64,000 nt of DNA from Schizochytrium sp. CCTCC M209059 (GCA_000818945.1 KN805400.1:306845-370844), one strand, 5' to 3'. Numbered from the stretch's first letter, positions 1-10,512 are shown. Numbers and translations are program-made. The notes: generated by a model not told the origin, from the letters alone.

Positions 1-4
1 GCTC

Positions 5-1396
5 ATGAAGGATCCAACGCAAAAGTGCCGCGGCTCGCACTCGGAGCAGGCCAACCCGTTCTCCTCGGGGCCGTTTTGGCGCCGTCTGGTCGCGGGTTCC
101 AGTCTTGTGACGCGTCATGGTGTCGTTCCTTTTGTGCCTCCATCGTCAGCAGAAATGGACGAGCTTGTGCGAATTACTCTCGAGTCATATTGCACTCGCT
201 CGGGCCAGCGCGAGATTTTCTATTCACATCGAGCCCTATTGTATCTTCAAAACACCGCGCGCGAGAAAATGCGTGCGAATAAGCTTTCGTCCGGGACAGT
301 GGAGGCTTTCATCATTGGCGAGGTGACAGAGGCGATCCCAGAGTCGATCCTGTACTCTGACGTGCGAACCATTGTGCTATATCAAAATCCTGTTTCCGGA
401 CGCCTTGCTGCCATCGGTTCTGATGATGCTGGCACAACCACATCCAACAGCGCTGACATGAAAATGAATAACAAGGAAGAATGCGCGACGAGCTGGCCAG
501 CCTGCGAGGACAATAGTGTGCAGGACAGTACAAGACAGGATTCGAGCAAGTCTTCTGCTCACAAAGGCTCATCTTTGTCCTCTTCACCGGAAGAGGAAGT
601 TGAATATGAACCGGAGCAAGCCCAAGACCATCAGCTCGAACTGAAGCAAAGGCAAGAGTCCGCCTCGGATGTGGACTCGAAAGTAGAGTTTGAAATGGCC
701 CGAATGTTTGTGCATTCTGTGTTGCTCATTGTGACCGTCTACTTTTTCTCTACTTATATGATTCTTCCTGCTGCCAAGATGCTCATGACGACCGTGGCTG
801 TTGTCGCTGCCATTTTGTACTTTGTTGCGCCTCAACTATTTTGGATTCTCTGGGAGGCAATCAAAACCACCTGGGAACTCTTACGCTGGGCCATCGCAAA
901 TCCTTACATTTCTATACCTCTTGCGGGCGCATTTTATCTCCTGCTCTTGGTTCTCCGCAAGCGCACCCGCACAGAGCAAGAATTGGCAATATCACAATTG
1001 AAGGACACGAATGTTACACTTCAAGCAGAGAGAGACGCTTTGCGCGTGCAAGTGAAGACTCTTGAAATGGACAGAGACGCTTTGCGCGTGCAAGTCAAGA
1101 CTCTTGAAATGGACAGAGACGCTTTGAGTGCACAAGTAGACGGGCTTCGTGCAGAGAATGCGGATCTCCGGCAGCAGCAAGAGCAGCAGCAAGATACGGG
1201 GGAGCTGACGCAGAAGATCGAAAGTCTACAAAAGGATCTTGACGAGCGATCGCAGCAACCAACTGCCGAGGAGCTGACGCGGGAAATCGAAAGTTTGCAA
1301 AAAGATCTCGAAAAGCTCCGTACTGAAAATACTGAGCTACAAAAGGACCGGGAGTGGGAGAAGGCTGACATGCCGCTTCCACATAGTAAAGAATAG
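5..1396 (+). CDS. Membrane protein with C-terminal coiled coil, possibly 5' partial
   Basis: I do not recognise this gene. The frame is open to the window edge, so the ATG at 5 may be internal; the protein seen is 463 aa. Residues 50-140 form a compact mixed region. Residues 140-230 are Ser/Glu-rich and probably disordered. Three hydrophobic segments follow (about 235-255, 259-283, 299-317). The rest, about 325-455, is a long coiled coil rich in Glu, Gln and Leu. Inside the coil a 42-bp unit is tandemly repeated (1031-1128, about 2.3 copies), giving the 14-residue period RDALRVQVKTLEMD. The layout suggests an organelle or ER membrane anchor presenting a coiled coil to the cytosol, such as a tether; that role is inference. 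Confidence 0.7.
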   Translation: MKDPTQKCRGSHSEQANPFSSGPFWRRLVAGSSLVTRHGVVPFVPPSSAEMDELVRITLESYCTRSGQREIFYSHRALLYLQNTAREKMRANKLSSGTVEAFIIGEVTEAIPESILYSDVRTIVLYQNPVSGRLAAIGSDDAGTTTSNSADMKMNNKEECATSWPACEDNSVQDSTRQDSSKSSAHKGSSLSSSPEEEVEYEPEQAQDHQLELKQRQESASDVDSKVEFEMARMFVHSVLLIVTVYFFSTYMILPAAKMLMTTVAVVAAILYFVAPQLFWILWEAIKTTWELLRWAIANPYISIPLAGAFYLLLLVLRKRTRTEQELAISQLKDTNVTLQAERDALRVQVKTLEMDRDALRVQVKTLEMDRDALSAQVDGLRAENADLRQQQEQQQDTGELTQKIESLQKDLDERSQQPTAEELTREIESLQKDLEKLRTENTELQKDREWEKADMPLPHSKE

Positions 1397-1913
1397 CTCC
1401 CTCTTTCTTTCAAAATGGAATTGCAAAGCTGGGCAGGACCAGAGTGCAAGCGACTTATCTCCCTTTTGAAGCGAAGCAGAAAGATGGATTCACCAATTAC
1501 CAAGACAAGCCTTTCTGTACTACATGGACTGAACTAATAAAATCTTTATTTGTTTATTCTTACGAGGTGAGGTGCACCGAAGGCCGTCTGCTCTTGCATA
1601 TTTTCGTCTCGACAAATGAACATGCTGAAAACGTAGCAACGCCAGCATGAATGGTCTTGAGGCGGTCCTTGCAGGCCCACTAACTTTGGTTAATGATGAA
1701 AATCGGTCGACAGCAAAGTAGAGTCGAAGTGAGAACCAGCTTCCAAGGCAATGGCACACAAGATCGCTAAGACTTTCGACAATTTTGACCGCAGAGGCCT
1801 GCACAAGCTCATTTGCATTTCGTTTTGCTTTTAGGCATTAAAAAAGTACGACACTCATTCTACGAGAAAAGCTGCTTTGTTTAGTACCGATCAAGCCAAG
1901 TTTTACATAGTTT
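1397..1913. other. Convergent intergenic region
   Basis: About 0.5 kb between the 3' ends of two convergent genes. It is more AT-rich than the coding sequence around it. I see no supported gene, RNA or repeat here. Confidence 0.5.
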
Positions 1914-3092
1914 TTATGATGGAACGCAGAGTCGCGCCCGATCGGAAATTCGCCCCTGCATGTTATTGAGCCACGTTAGCTTAGTGTCGTGATCTTCGAT
2001 CGAGGTCGAAACACACTCCTCTCCCTGGGGTAAGGATCCACCAAGGAAAACAAAGCCAGTGCCCTTGTGGGACACGTTGTCTTCCGCCACGCCCTCAGCC
2101 CCGGAAACGGGAATCTCAGGTTGGTCAAGATGATCTTTAAAGCTCATGACGCTCTGCACCGTTCCCTCGTCAGCTACATTGCGAAAGACGATGAGAGCAA
2201 GATGATTCGGTGTCGCATCCCCTTTCCTTTTGGCGAGAAAATTGTTGACGAGGGTCACGAGATTCTCATCACCAGAAGCCGCAACATCGATTTCAAGTAC
2301 GCTATCTTTTCGGCACTTTGCCCCAAAGAGCTCGTCCAGATAGCGGTCAAAGACCTTATTGATCGCATCTTGATTGTTTGATTGCAGCCGAAGTGACACC
2401 GCCCTGCGAGGTAAAAACTTCGTATCGTCTAAACCACGATAGTCCACAAGCAGTTTTTCTGCGAACTTTTTGAGATGATAGACCAGATCTTTGTCGCTTT
2501 TATCATCGATTCCATCTAATGAGTTGGAAATCTTTTGCATGGTTCTCGATAACTTGGACTCCGCATGCGCGCGGCATGGGTCGTCTCCAAGGTCTGCGCC
2601 AGGTGACTGCTCATTAAACTTGTAAAGTGAGAAAAAAATAGCAACCAGGACGAGTACAGCAATTGCGATAGCCATAATACGAGTCTGGGTCTGCGGCGCC
2701 CTGCCGTCGACCCTCGTATGATGCCTCTCTTTGGCCTCTGTAGGTTCGTTGCGCAAACGGGAATTTGATGGAGATAGTCTGGTCTTGGTAACAGCCCTAC
2801 GTCTCACATTTTCGTTTTCTGTTGCTAGACCATTTGCGGAGGGCGCAGCAGGAGCAGCAGCAGCTCGCTTAACCGCTTTTTGCATGTCCTTGTACGAGTG
2901 GACGCCGTGGTGCGCGAGATCGACGAGCTTGGCTTCGACGGTGCCACCAAGTGCGTCACGGCCACCATTGCAGAGGACCTTGTGCGCCTCGTGGACTTCG
3001 CGCTTCACAGAAGGGAGTTCCTTTTCTTCAAACCTGCGCGTAATTCGGCGTCCGAGGAAGGCCTCCAGGTCTGCAGCGTCTGCATCCGCCAT
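1914..3092 (-). CDS. Single-pass membrane protein resembling LAP1/LULL1 torsin activators
   Basis: The first ATG of the frame gives 392 aa starting MADADAADLE. Residues 1-138 are basic and would be cytosolic or nucleoplasmic. One hydrophobic helix lies at about 139-157, followed by a 235-aa lumenal domain with four Cys (173, 260, 360, 389), as expected for an oxidising compartment. The lumenal part alternates helices with beta strands such as LALIVF (299-304) and TGFVFLGG (345-352), like an AAA fold without a P-loop. Near the C-terminus a KL..L..M.GRIS segment (R381) resembles, from memory, the arginine-finger segment of animal LAP1 and LULL1, the cofactors that activate torsin ATPases. The gene stands head to head with a torsin-like gene 571 bp away, which strongly supports this reading. 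The remaining alternative is an unrelated single-pass ER protein. Confidence 0.65.
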   Translation of the reverse strand: MADADAADLEAFLGRRITRRFEEKELPSVKREVHEAHKVLCNGGRDALGGTVEAKLVDLAHHGVHSYKDMQKAVKRAAAAPAAPSANGLATENENVRRRAVTKTRLSPSNSRLRNEPTEAKERHHTRVDGRAPQTQTRIMAIAIAVLVLVAIFFSLYKFNEQSPGADLGDDPCRAHAESKLSRTMQKISNSLDGIDDKSDKDLVYHLKKFAEKLLVDYRGLDDTKFLPRRAVSLRLQSNNQDAINKVFDRYLDELFGAKCRKDSVLEIDVAASGDENLVTLVNNFLAKRKGDATPNHLALIVFRNVADEGTVQSVMSFKDHLDQPEIPVSGAEGVAEDNVSHKGTGFVFLGGSLPQGEECVSTSIEDHDTKLTWLNNMQGRISDRARLCVPS

Positions 3093-3663
3093 CGTGCTCG
3101 CGCATACGCGCTCACGCACGCTCGCACGCTCGCACGGGCGCACGCACCTCTCTGGTTTTCACCTTTGCTGCACAGCCCTTATAATACCTACCAACAGAAA
3201 GAGAAACCGACATTTTTGCGTGTGTGCGAGCGTGCGGCGTGCGTGTATGATATGCTTGACCAAAGGGAAGGCGCGGCGACAAGGCTTTCGAACACGCCGT
3301 TCGGACGCCGCTCCTGATGATCGATCTCGTTGTCGCTGCTGTATACACCGGCACGAACGCCGAAGAGATCCACGCCAGACTGGCTCACCAGCATAGTATG
3401 GACGATACGAAACCGCCCAGATCGTAACGTATGGTTCAACGCTGAAGCTCCGGCGGTTATAGGTGAGACAGAGATGCCTCCGACATTTCGATTTCTCCTA
3501 CTAGAACCAACTCCCCGCGCGCAGCGTCGAGGCGCGGAGGAGCTTGCGCTCGCGCGAGGGAGGCAGACGGCGCGCTTGCTCTGCGATAGCCCTGACGCCT
3601 AGCTAGCTAGTTGCACGACGTCGGCTCGCAGCGTCGCTTAGCGTTCTTTGACGCGAGGGCACC
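3093..3663. promoter_or_regulatory. Shared divergent promoter of the torsin and activator genes
   Basis: 571 bp separate the two start codons, so both genes must take their promoters from here. The stretch includes a CACG-rich part near 3110-3145, an AT-rich patch (about 3178-3215), and a short CTAG repeat (about 3599-3610) some 55 bp before the torsin ATG. No specific binding site can be assigned by eye. Confidence 0.4.
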
Positions 3664-4965
3664 ATGACGTCTACCGCGAGAGCGTCGTCGCGGCGCCTGG
3701 GCCTGACGAGGGCCCTTTGCTTGGGCGCGGGCATCGCCATGGCGCTGGCACGGGGTGCGCACGCCTCGTGCGCGAACCATCAGCATGACACCTTTGTTCT
3801 GGATGACTTTAACGCTCGCGTCAAGAGAGACTTTGTTGGACAACCGGCTGCTGTGCGCGCCGTGCGCGACATTCTCGAGACCTTTATTCACGAGACCGAA
3901 GACCCTGTACGTCCCCTGTCGGTGCAGCTCGTCGGGCCGAGTGGTACAGGCAAGACATACATGGCTGAAATAATGGCCACTGCGATTTTTCATGACTGTG
4001 AGCCGTCCATCATGGACAATGTTCGCGGTGGTCTGGGAACGGTCGGGCGTTGGCTGGGCAAGCAGAAGCTCTTGCCCAAGCTCGAGGTCCCTGGTCTCTT
4101 GGATGCTGTTATGAAGCGTTCCTGTGCCGAAAACGATCCCAAGCTCGACAGCTGGCGCAAAGCGTGCGGCATTGTGACGACAAGCTTTACTAATCCTCAG
4201 GAAAAGGCCAAGGACCCAGACGCCCACAATATTCAAAAGATCAAGACTTTTTTCCAGCGTGCTGCGGAAACCCTTCGAAAAGATCCTCGCGCCGTGCTAG
4301 TATTCGATGACTTTGTATACTGCAAGCGGGGTTGCGTCGCCGAGCTCAAGACCCTATTGACGGAGGGCTCCTTTACTGATCCCGTCACAGGTGCTTCAGT
4401 CTCTGCCAAGAAAAGTCTCATTATTCTCACGACAGACCTTCGTGAGTTCGGCCTGATGCTGGAACCCGGTCTTTCGTACGAGGATGCCGTGCAAACTGTG
4501 CAAAGCGCTGTAGACGACTATTGGGGCCAAGGCTCGTTCGTTAGCAGCGTGGTCCGGCATGTTCCCTTCACGCCATTGACAAATCTGGAGCTGATGCGCA
4601 TCACGGATCAAATTGTCGAGCGCGTTGGCGCCGACGTCAAGAACCGCATTTCGAAGAAGCTTAATATCAAAAAGGATGGGTCCGAGCCCACGAAAAAGAA
4701 GAAGTGGATCGGATCCTTTCGTTGTTCCGAGCAGGTGAAGCAGGAGATTCTCGACTACCTCTATGACAAGACCACACGTAAGGCTGCTCGGGCTGTGACG
4801 GAGGAGCTCTATGAGAGCTTGCGGGACAGCGTGCTGCAGCCGGAGCCAATTGAAAAGCGTCTTACGCAGTGGAAGACCTACGCGTCCGAGATGGTCTGCA
4901 ACCAGGACATCGAGGTGCGCGTAATCCCGGGCCCCTCGCTCCGAACGGACCTCGTCGTGGTTTAG
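3664..4965 (+). CDS. Torsin-like ER-lumenal AAA+ ATPase
   Basis: 433 aa from the ATG at 3664. A cleavable signal peptide is evident (basic start, hydrophobic to about residue 30, Ala/Ser/Cys-rich end near 35) with no later membrane helix, placing the protein in the secretory lumen. The AAA+ module shows Walker A GPSGTGKT (91-98), Walker B VLVFDD (211-216), a sensor-1 strand LIILTTD (252-258), and a C-terminal helical subdomain with an Arg-rich sensor-2-like KAAR (373-376). The stretch before Walker A (FVGQ..AVRAVRDI..F) follows the torsin/ClpB-D2 pattern. Animal torsins have an altered Walker A ending in Asn; this one keeps Thr. Torsins need a membrane cofactor to hydrolyse ATP, and the divergent neighbour looks like one. 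A lysine-rich stretch (335-347) is extra. A ClpB-like lumenal ATPase is the alternative. Confidence 0.8.
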   Translation: MTSTARASSRRLGLTRALCLGAGIAMALARGAHASCANHQHDTFVLDDFNARVKRDFVGQPAAVRAVRDILETFIHETEDPVRPLSVQLVGPSGTGKTYMAEIMATAIFHDCEPSIMDNVRGGLGTVGRWLGKQKLLPKLEVPGLLDAVMKRSCAENDPKLDSWRKACGIVTTSFTNPQEKAKDPDAHNIQKIKTFFQRAAETLRKDPRAVLVFDDFVYCKRGCVAELKTLLTEGSFTDPVTGASVSAKKSLIILTTDLREFGLMLEPGLSYEDAVQTVQSAVDDYWGQGSFVSSVVRHVPFTPLTNLELMRITDQIVERVGADVKNRISKKLNIKKDGSEPTKKKKWIGSFRCSEQVKQEILDYLYDKTTRKAARAVTEELYESLRDSVLQPEPIEKRLTQWKTYASEMVCNQDIEVRVIPGPSLRTDLVVV

Positions 4966-5034
4966 TTGGCCTTCGACTGACCGTAGAAAATGGGCGGAGC
5001 GGGGCCCTTTTCGCTCATGTTTACAAACGAATTT

Positions 5035-5150
5035 TGACCTCTTGTTCGTGTGACTGACCTCTTGCTTGTGTGACTGACCTCTTGTTCGTGTGACTGACCT
5101 CTTGATTGTGTGACTGACCTCTTGTTCGCGTGACTGACCTCTTGATCATG
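5035..5150. repeat. 20-bp minisatellite, about 5.8 copies
   Basis: Direct tandem copies of TGACCTCTTGTTCGTGTGAC with one or two substitutions each. It begins 70 bp after the torsin-like stop codon. Confidence 0.9.
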
Positions 5151-5233
5151 TTCCGAGGCCGCATTCCTGCCGATGATAAATGTTGTTCTCCGAGTCCGCT
5201 ATGTATACCTTTTTCTGCCTTGTGTCTTCCCCT

Positions 5234-5250
5234 CCCCCCCCCCCCCCCCC
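5234..5250. repeat. C17 homopolymer
   Basis: An uninterrupted run of 17 C, preceded by a further C-rich stretch. It is a smaller version of the C55 run at 52629. Confidence 0.9.
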
Positions 5251-5742
5251 ATCTCGAGTCGACCACCGTCCCCTACAAGGTAGCAACGACCGCAGCTTTT
5301 CTCCAATGGTTGATGTTTCGGCCGGGCCACCACGTCTGCTCGCGTCGTAATCGTAACGCCTCAATTCCACAATCCATCCCCCTCCCCCCTTGGGCTGCCG
5401 CTGCCGCCTGTGTGCGTACACCTGCCCTCGTGCACGGTGCACCGCTGCGGACGCGGCGGGCTCCGACCCTCACATCTGCACCGCTAGCAGCACAGCACAG
5501 CCTGCATCGCGCGCCGGCCGCACCGCTGCAGCTGCCCCCGACGCGCGGGTTGTCTGTCATCTGTCCTCGAGTCGCTCCTCGTCGTCAGCACGAGTCTCGC
5601 TCGGAGCACGAACCAAAGAGAGCGCGGGGGGTGTGTGCGCAACCCCTTTTCGGCGGGAGCGGGCGGCAAAACCCTTTCGTCTGCGCCGTCGTCGACCGGC
5701 ACGAGCAGCGGCAGGACCGAGGGCCCGGAGCCGTCCGCTTGG

Positions 5743-5783
5743 TGCCTGCCTGCCTCTGCCTGCCTGCCTGCCTGCCTGCCTGC
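5743..5783. repeat. TGCC tetranucleotide repeat
   Basis: About ten copies of TGCC with one interruption, roughly 145 bp before the phospholipase start codon. Confidence 0.85.
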
Positions 5784-5926
5784 AGCGCGCGTCGTGGTCG
5801 AGGCCTGCGACTTGTGCGGGCTGTCTTCAAGTATCAAGTCTCGAAGTTTCTTCTGCTGCTGCTCCAAAGTTGCTGCTACGTTTTGGGGGGTAGACGAAGA
5901 ACGCGAAAAGCGCGAGGTCCGCCGCG

Positions 5927-7435
5927 ATGGTGGCCGCGATGGAGACGGCGGAGAGGAGAGAGGCGCCGGACGTGGACGCGTTCTCGTTCTCCGCGAGCGG
6001 GTGGCTCATGCAGTGGCAGCTGGGCGTGGCGTACTCGCTGCAGAGGGTCGGCTTGGACGAGTGGGCCAAAACCCGCTATGTGGGGGCCTCCGGAGGGTCC
6101 GCCGTGTCGGCGACGATGGCCCTCGGTGTTGACGCCAAGCTCATCTCAGACTTCATGGTCCGGTGCCTCGCAGACTACCACAAGAACCCCGCGCGGAACA
6201 TGTTCAAAATGCGAGAGTACGCAAAGGAGTGCGTTCGGAGGTGTATGGACGAGTCCACGCACACACACGAAGCCCTTCGCTCCGGCCGTCTCAACGTGCA
6301 GATTAGCCTGCTTCCGGCCGTCCGGGGCGTCGTGGTGAATCAATTCGACAGTGCTGACCATTATCTCAAGTGCATCATGGCCAGCTGCACCATGTCGCCT
6401 TTTGCCGGAATGCCCTTTCAGATGGAGTGCCGAGACCCTAATCTCAACGGCGCCTGGGTCTTTGACGGCGGCCTCACGGCCATCGTGCCCACTCTCGGGG
6501 ACGACACAATCACCGTGTGCCCGTTGTACTTTATGGACGCTGACATCAAGCCTTCGCGCTTCATCCCAGTGCACTGGGGCGTCTTTCCGCCATCCATGCA
6601 GGACTTCATCGAGCTTTTCTGGCTTGGCGCTCATGATGGCATGGCCTGGCTCCACCAGCACGGCCATGCCAAGCTCGCCAGCGACCCGCGAGACATGGTC
6701 CAGTACCTGCAACGGCAGCAGTCCTTTTCGAGGAAGGAGTGGCGCATAAAGCCCATGCAGCGTCGTGCCAAGGTCTCTTCGCGTAGTTCTTATGACGTGC
6801 CGCGGCCCGGACAGCAAGGGCATGAAGATGTCCTGGAAATTATTGAGCTCGGAGAAGAGCAGCAGCGCCACCACGGCATGCTCGCCCGCGATCGCTCCGG
6901 AAGCTGGTCAAGCTTTGACAGCGCCGACACAAGCGCGTCTTTGGTGTCTACAGAAAGCGCGCGTGTGCAGCGCGTTATTCTGCAAGATGCTGCCAAAGCG
7001 GGTGAACCCATGTCGTGGCCGCGCGAGTCCGTCTCGCGCGTCGGCGACTCGGTCATCATGGCTGCAGCCTCGACCTGCGTTAAGCCGCTCGCGCTTGGTA
7101 TTGTGTATACGGAGCTCTGGTCACGCGCTGCCGTCTCCGCTGCCAACGCGGCTGTTGCCCATGTAGAGTCGAAGAGACGAGCAAGCAAGCCGTCAAAGGG
7201 CGGCTGGCTCTCCTTGCGTCGCTGGGTTCACGAGGACATGCTCGGTTCGGCTGCCGAGAGTTGGGAGTCCGCGACTTCGTACGTGAGCGCTGCCGCAAAC
7301 CCTGCGGCCTTGCTCGCGCATGTGCCCCTTGTTGGGTCAAGAATTATTAAAGAAGAGGACGCCAAGGCAGCCAACAGGAAGATCGAGCAGCACTCGTATT
7401 CGTACCGATTGCTTTCTCGTGCGTCGCTCATCTAG
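5927..7435 (+). CDS. Patatin-like phospholipase
   Basis: 502 aa from the first ATG of the frame. The patatin Ser-Asp dyad is visible: nucleophile motif GASGG (53-57, Ser55) after a hydrophobic strand, and D180 in the FDGG motif. The region FSFSASGWLMQWQLGV (19-34) occupies the place of the oxyanion-hole strand and turn and resembles patatin-like proteins of protists more than plant patatins. Patatin-like enzymes hydrolyse acyl esters of phospholipids or triacylglycerol. The catalytic domain takes up the first 220 residues or so. The rest is polar with a Ser-rich stretch (about 285-330) and amphipathic segments that could bind membranes. No signal peptide is seen, so a cytosolic or lipid-droplet enzyme is likely; the substrate cannot be deduced. 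Confidence 0.85.
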   Translation: MVAAMETAERREAPDVDAFSFSASGWLMQWQLGVAYSLQRVGLDEWAKTRYVGASGGSAVSATMALGVDAKLISDFMVRCLADYHKNPARNMFKMREYAKECVRRCMDESTHTHEALRSGRLNVQISLLPAVRGVVVNQFDSADHYLKCIMASCTMSPFAGMPFQMECRDPNLNGAWVFDGGLTAIVPTLGDDTITVCPLYFMDADIKPSRFIPVHWGVFPPSMQDFIELFWLGAHDGMAWLHQHGHAKLASDPRDMVQYLQRQQSFSRKEWRIKPMQRRAKVSSRSSYDVPRPGQQGHEDVLEIIELGEEQQRHHGMLARDRSGSWSSFDSADTSASLVSTESARVQRVILQDAAKAGEPMSWPRESVSRVGDSVIMAAASTCVKPLALGIVYTELWSRAAVSAANAAVAHVESKRRASKPSKGGWLSLRRWVHEDMLGSAAESWESATSYVSAAANPAALLAHVPLVGSRIIKEEDAKAANRKIEQHSYSYRLLSRASLI

Positions 7436-8166
7436 AAAATGAGTAAAGTGAGAAGATCTGTTCCATAATGCGACGTAACCCGTCGATGGAATCGGTAGCT
7501 TCAGTTTTAGAAATCGGCGTTGTATTAGGATAGTGCGACGCGTTAAGCCAGGGTAGCTGATCAAATACCTGACGTTTGAGGGGAGTCCTCCAACGGTAGT
7601 GCCACCATTTGATGCTTCAGATTGATATTGATATAGAAAAAACAATATGCTTGCTTGTTTGTTTGCTTGTTTACTCCCTCCATTATTATCTTCAAAAAAG
7701 AGAACAGGGGACGAGAGTAGCAAATTTGGGTGAAGAGAAGATGAAAAGGTTCGTTCGTTTTGCAAACTGACGCTTGAAGAGTAAACACCACCAACCCATG
7801 GTGGCATCAAATTTCTTTTAATAAAGTATAGCGTCCTCGATAGCGGAGTTCTATAAAGTGCTTCCTTTGCTTCGCTTCTTGGTGCGGACGCCACAAGAGG
7901 AAATAGCCACAAGAGGATATACGGCGCCATGGCGCCATTGGATAGTTGCTTCAATGAAGGCAGAAAAAAAGAAAGATCGTCTTCGAAACGATATAAACGC
8001 TATACCCAAAATGACACGCAAACACATAGACTTGCAAAAATCAGCAAGCAACATGCAACTTGGAGTCCAGCCAGGATGCGGGTGGTTCGTCGCGGCAAAT
8101 GTAAAGAAAACACGAAAAAAACACAATGGAAAACCGTCAACGCCCTTGCCCGCATCTGCCTTGCAT
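7436..8166. other. Convergent intergenic region
   Basis: 730 bp between the convergent ends of the phospholipase and trypsin-like genes. AT-rich patches and an imperfect CTTG/TTTG repeat (about 7647-7672) are present. A 205-codon open frame on the minus strand has no recognisable feature and overlaps the phospholipase end; I treat it as chance. Confidence 0.4.
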
Positions 8167-10463
8167 TTATTGCTGCTGGAAGCGAGGAAATCGCGCGGAA
8201 AGCTTGTTGACAAAACCCAAACCGGGCGGAGGACGACCTCCAGGTCGCGAAGGGAGCGGCGGGGGCGGGGCAGCGTTGATTCCGCTTCCGGGAGTGCCTC
8301 GGGGTGGAAGGCCGCGCCCTGCACCCATGACAGGAGGGCCCGCTCCCAGCGGAGGTGGTGGCGGAGGCGCCATGTCGGAATCAAAGCTGTCAAACGTATT
8401 GAATCGCCGAAAGGTAGGTGGTGGCGGCGGGACGGGTGCATCGTCTACCTTGGCTGTGTGCGGGGTCGAACCTTGGAATGAGCCAACCTCGCTCGGCGTC
8501 GAGGCCGCGCTGCTAAAGTAACCTTTGAGATTGCCCATTCTTGTAGATGCTCGCGTGCCCCAGTCCTGAAGATACGATGGGACGTTGCCCATTCGCGCTG
8601 TGGGAGACGGAGACGATGCCGGCGAGTGGGATTGCGGAGGATAGCCATTTGGCCCGCCCGGAGGATACCCTGCGTTGCCCGAGTAGGCCGTCATGGCTGT
8701 ATCCGGGTTCGTCTTCTTGCGCTGTGATCGACGCCGCACCATATACAGTGAAACAGTCAAGACGATTAAAGTCACGCCACCCAAGGCCCCAGCAATGATA
8801 ATGATCAGAGACATATCTGGCCCATCACTGCCGGAACCATTGCCTTCTGAGTTGCCCGACGAAATCTGGGGCTCTTCACTTGGCGCTGTCGTCGGTGAGG
8901 GCGTCTCCACATCAATGTATTGAGCCCGGCACATATTTTCCCGCCATGTGCACATTTGCTCGTGCCAGTCATTGTCGCTGCATGCCACGACGTCTTCTCC
9001 ATATGTCATACAGATCAGGTCATTCTGATAGAATTCGAGCGTCGTCGGGCGTTGCGTCGGCTGCATGGTGGGCTGCATTGTGGGCGCATTGGTGGGATGT
9101 TCCGTCGGCTTGGGCGTCGGCGCCATCGTCGGCTTAGGCGTTGGCCGTTGCGTCGGTTTCGGCGTTGGCCGTTGCGTCGGCGCATATGTAGGGAAAGGGG
9201 TCGGTGATGTCGTGGGGAACTTGGTTGGGCTTGCGGTGGGCAAATACTGAGGCTTGGCGCAGTACACTACGCCCCACTTTTTCTTTTTCTGGCTGCGATT
9301 GACGTGGTAGGTCTTCACACCAACGGTTGGGCACCAACGCATGTCTGGGTCGTTGGCGCTGATGCCGGCGAGCTGATCAACGCCAAAGGGTCGTGCCTCG
9401 AGAATCGTAGGAGGATAATCGAAATCAAGAACCTGATCTTGCCAACCTTTATACTGAAAGGGAAGCTCGCAGCCCTGAAGATCCTTCTCGTATCCTGGGT
9501 TGTCCTTGAAAATGTAGCAGTCAAAACGATTGTTTTGGGTGGTGTAAAACGTGGGTGCAGGCGTTGTTTTCAAGACCGTTGGTGACATCGCAGGCTCAGA
9601 CGTAGGTTTCGACGTGGGAACAGGCATGGGCGCAGGCGTCGGTTCTGATGTCGGTGGTGTGGGCACCGCCACAGTGGGGTAGGGTGTTGGAATTTCATCG
9701 TCGCTCTGTGCTGCGGACAGGACCCGAAGGCGCGTTGATACTGCCTGGCCCGCCTCAAGACCTTCTCGCTTGCGAAGCAGTTCACTAACCTCTTCAATCG
9801 ACCCGAGAATGTCTTTGCCAGAAACTGCCGCAATCCAGTTCGAATACAATCTCACCCGCGTAAATTCGAATACACGAGATGCGGATGGGTTTGGAGAAGG
9901 GTCTACATCGACGCGTGAGGGACACGAGCGTGCAACGCCGACCTGGATAGCGTGCCCAGCCTCGTCAATGTGGACGAGCGGACTGCCGATGATCTCCGCA
10001 TAGGAACGCTGCGCGACATCGCCGCCCTCTGTGCATAATATATGCGCGTCCTCTGGGCACCCGCTTTCCACAAGGGTCTGGCTCGTGGCATTGAAGGAAG
10101 TGGCCTGGAATAAGGCCGTGTTCGCTGACTCAATTTCCATATCAAAGAGGTTGATTTGAACAGGGGTCGCTCCGCGAGCGATTTGCATGGCCGACTGGAG
10201 TTCGACGAGCGCAATGTCATGCGCCTTATCATCGCCTCCATTCGCGTTGTACTCGGGGTGCACATGTGTCTTAGAGACGCGACGAACTACAACGGCGTGG
10301 TTCCCATCGTCCTCGGTCGCAAGGTGTACCTCGAGCGACTCAGCGTTGCTTGCCACGCACTGCGCAGCCGTCAACACCCATTTCTCCGCCACGAGCGAGC
10401 CCTGGCAGACCGCGACGCCTTCTCCGTCGTCCCCGCGGTGCACCAAGCTCACTGCAGCCGGTG

Positions 10464-10512
<49 letters not shown>

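Larger units (their letters stand above)
4966..5926. other. Intergenic region with three simple repeats
   Basis: About 1 kb between the torsin-like gene and the phospholipase gene. It holds a 20-bp minisatellite, a C17 run and a TGCC microsatellite (listed separately). The remainder is GC-rich and must include the phospholipase promoter. Open frames here have no domain features and I do not call them genes. Confidence 0.5.

Noticed and set aside
89..100. tRNA B-box-like GGTTCCAGTC
   Set aside because: No matching A-box or cloverleaf can be drawn and the site lies inside a coding frame.
5035..5150. Short-period repeats as a possible CRISPR array
   Set aside because: The 20-bp units are directly adjacent with no unique spacers, in a eukaryotic context.
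7337..7954. 205-codon minus-strand frame between phospholipase and pseudoprotease
   Set aside because: It overlaps the phospholipase 3' end, includes a simple repeat, and shows no recognisable feature.
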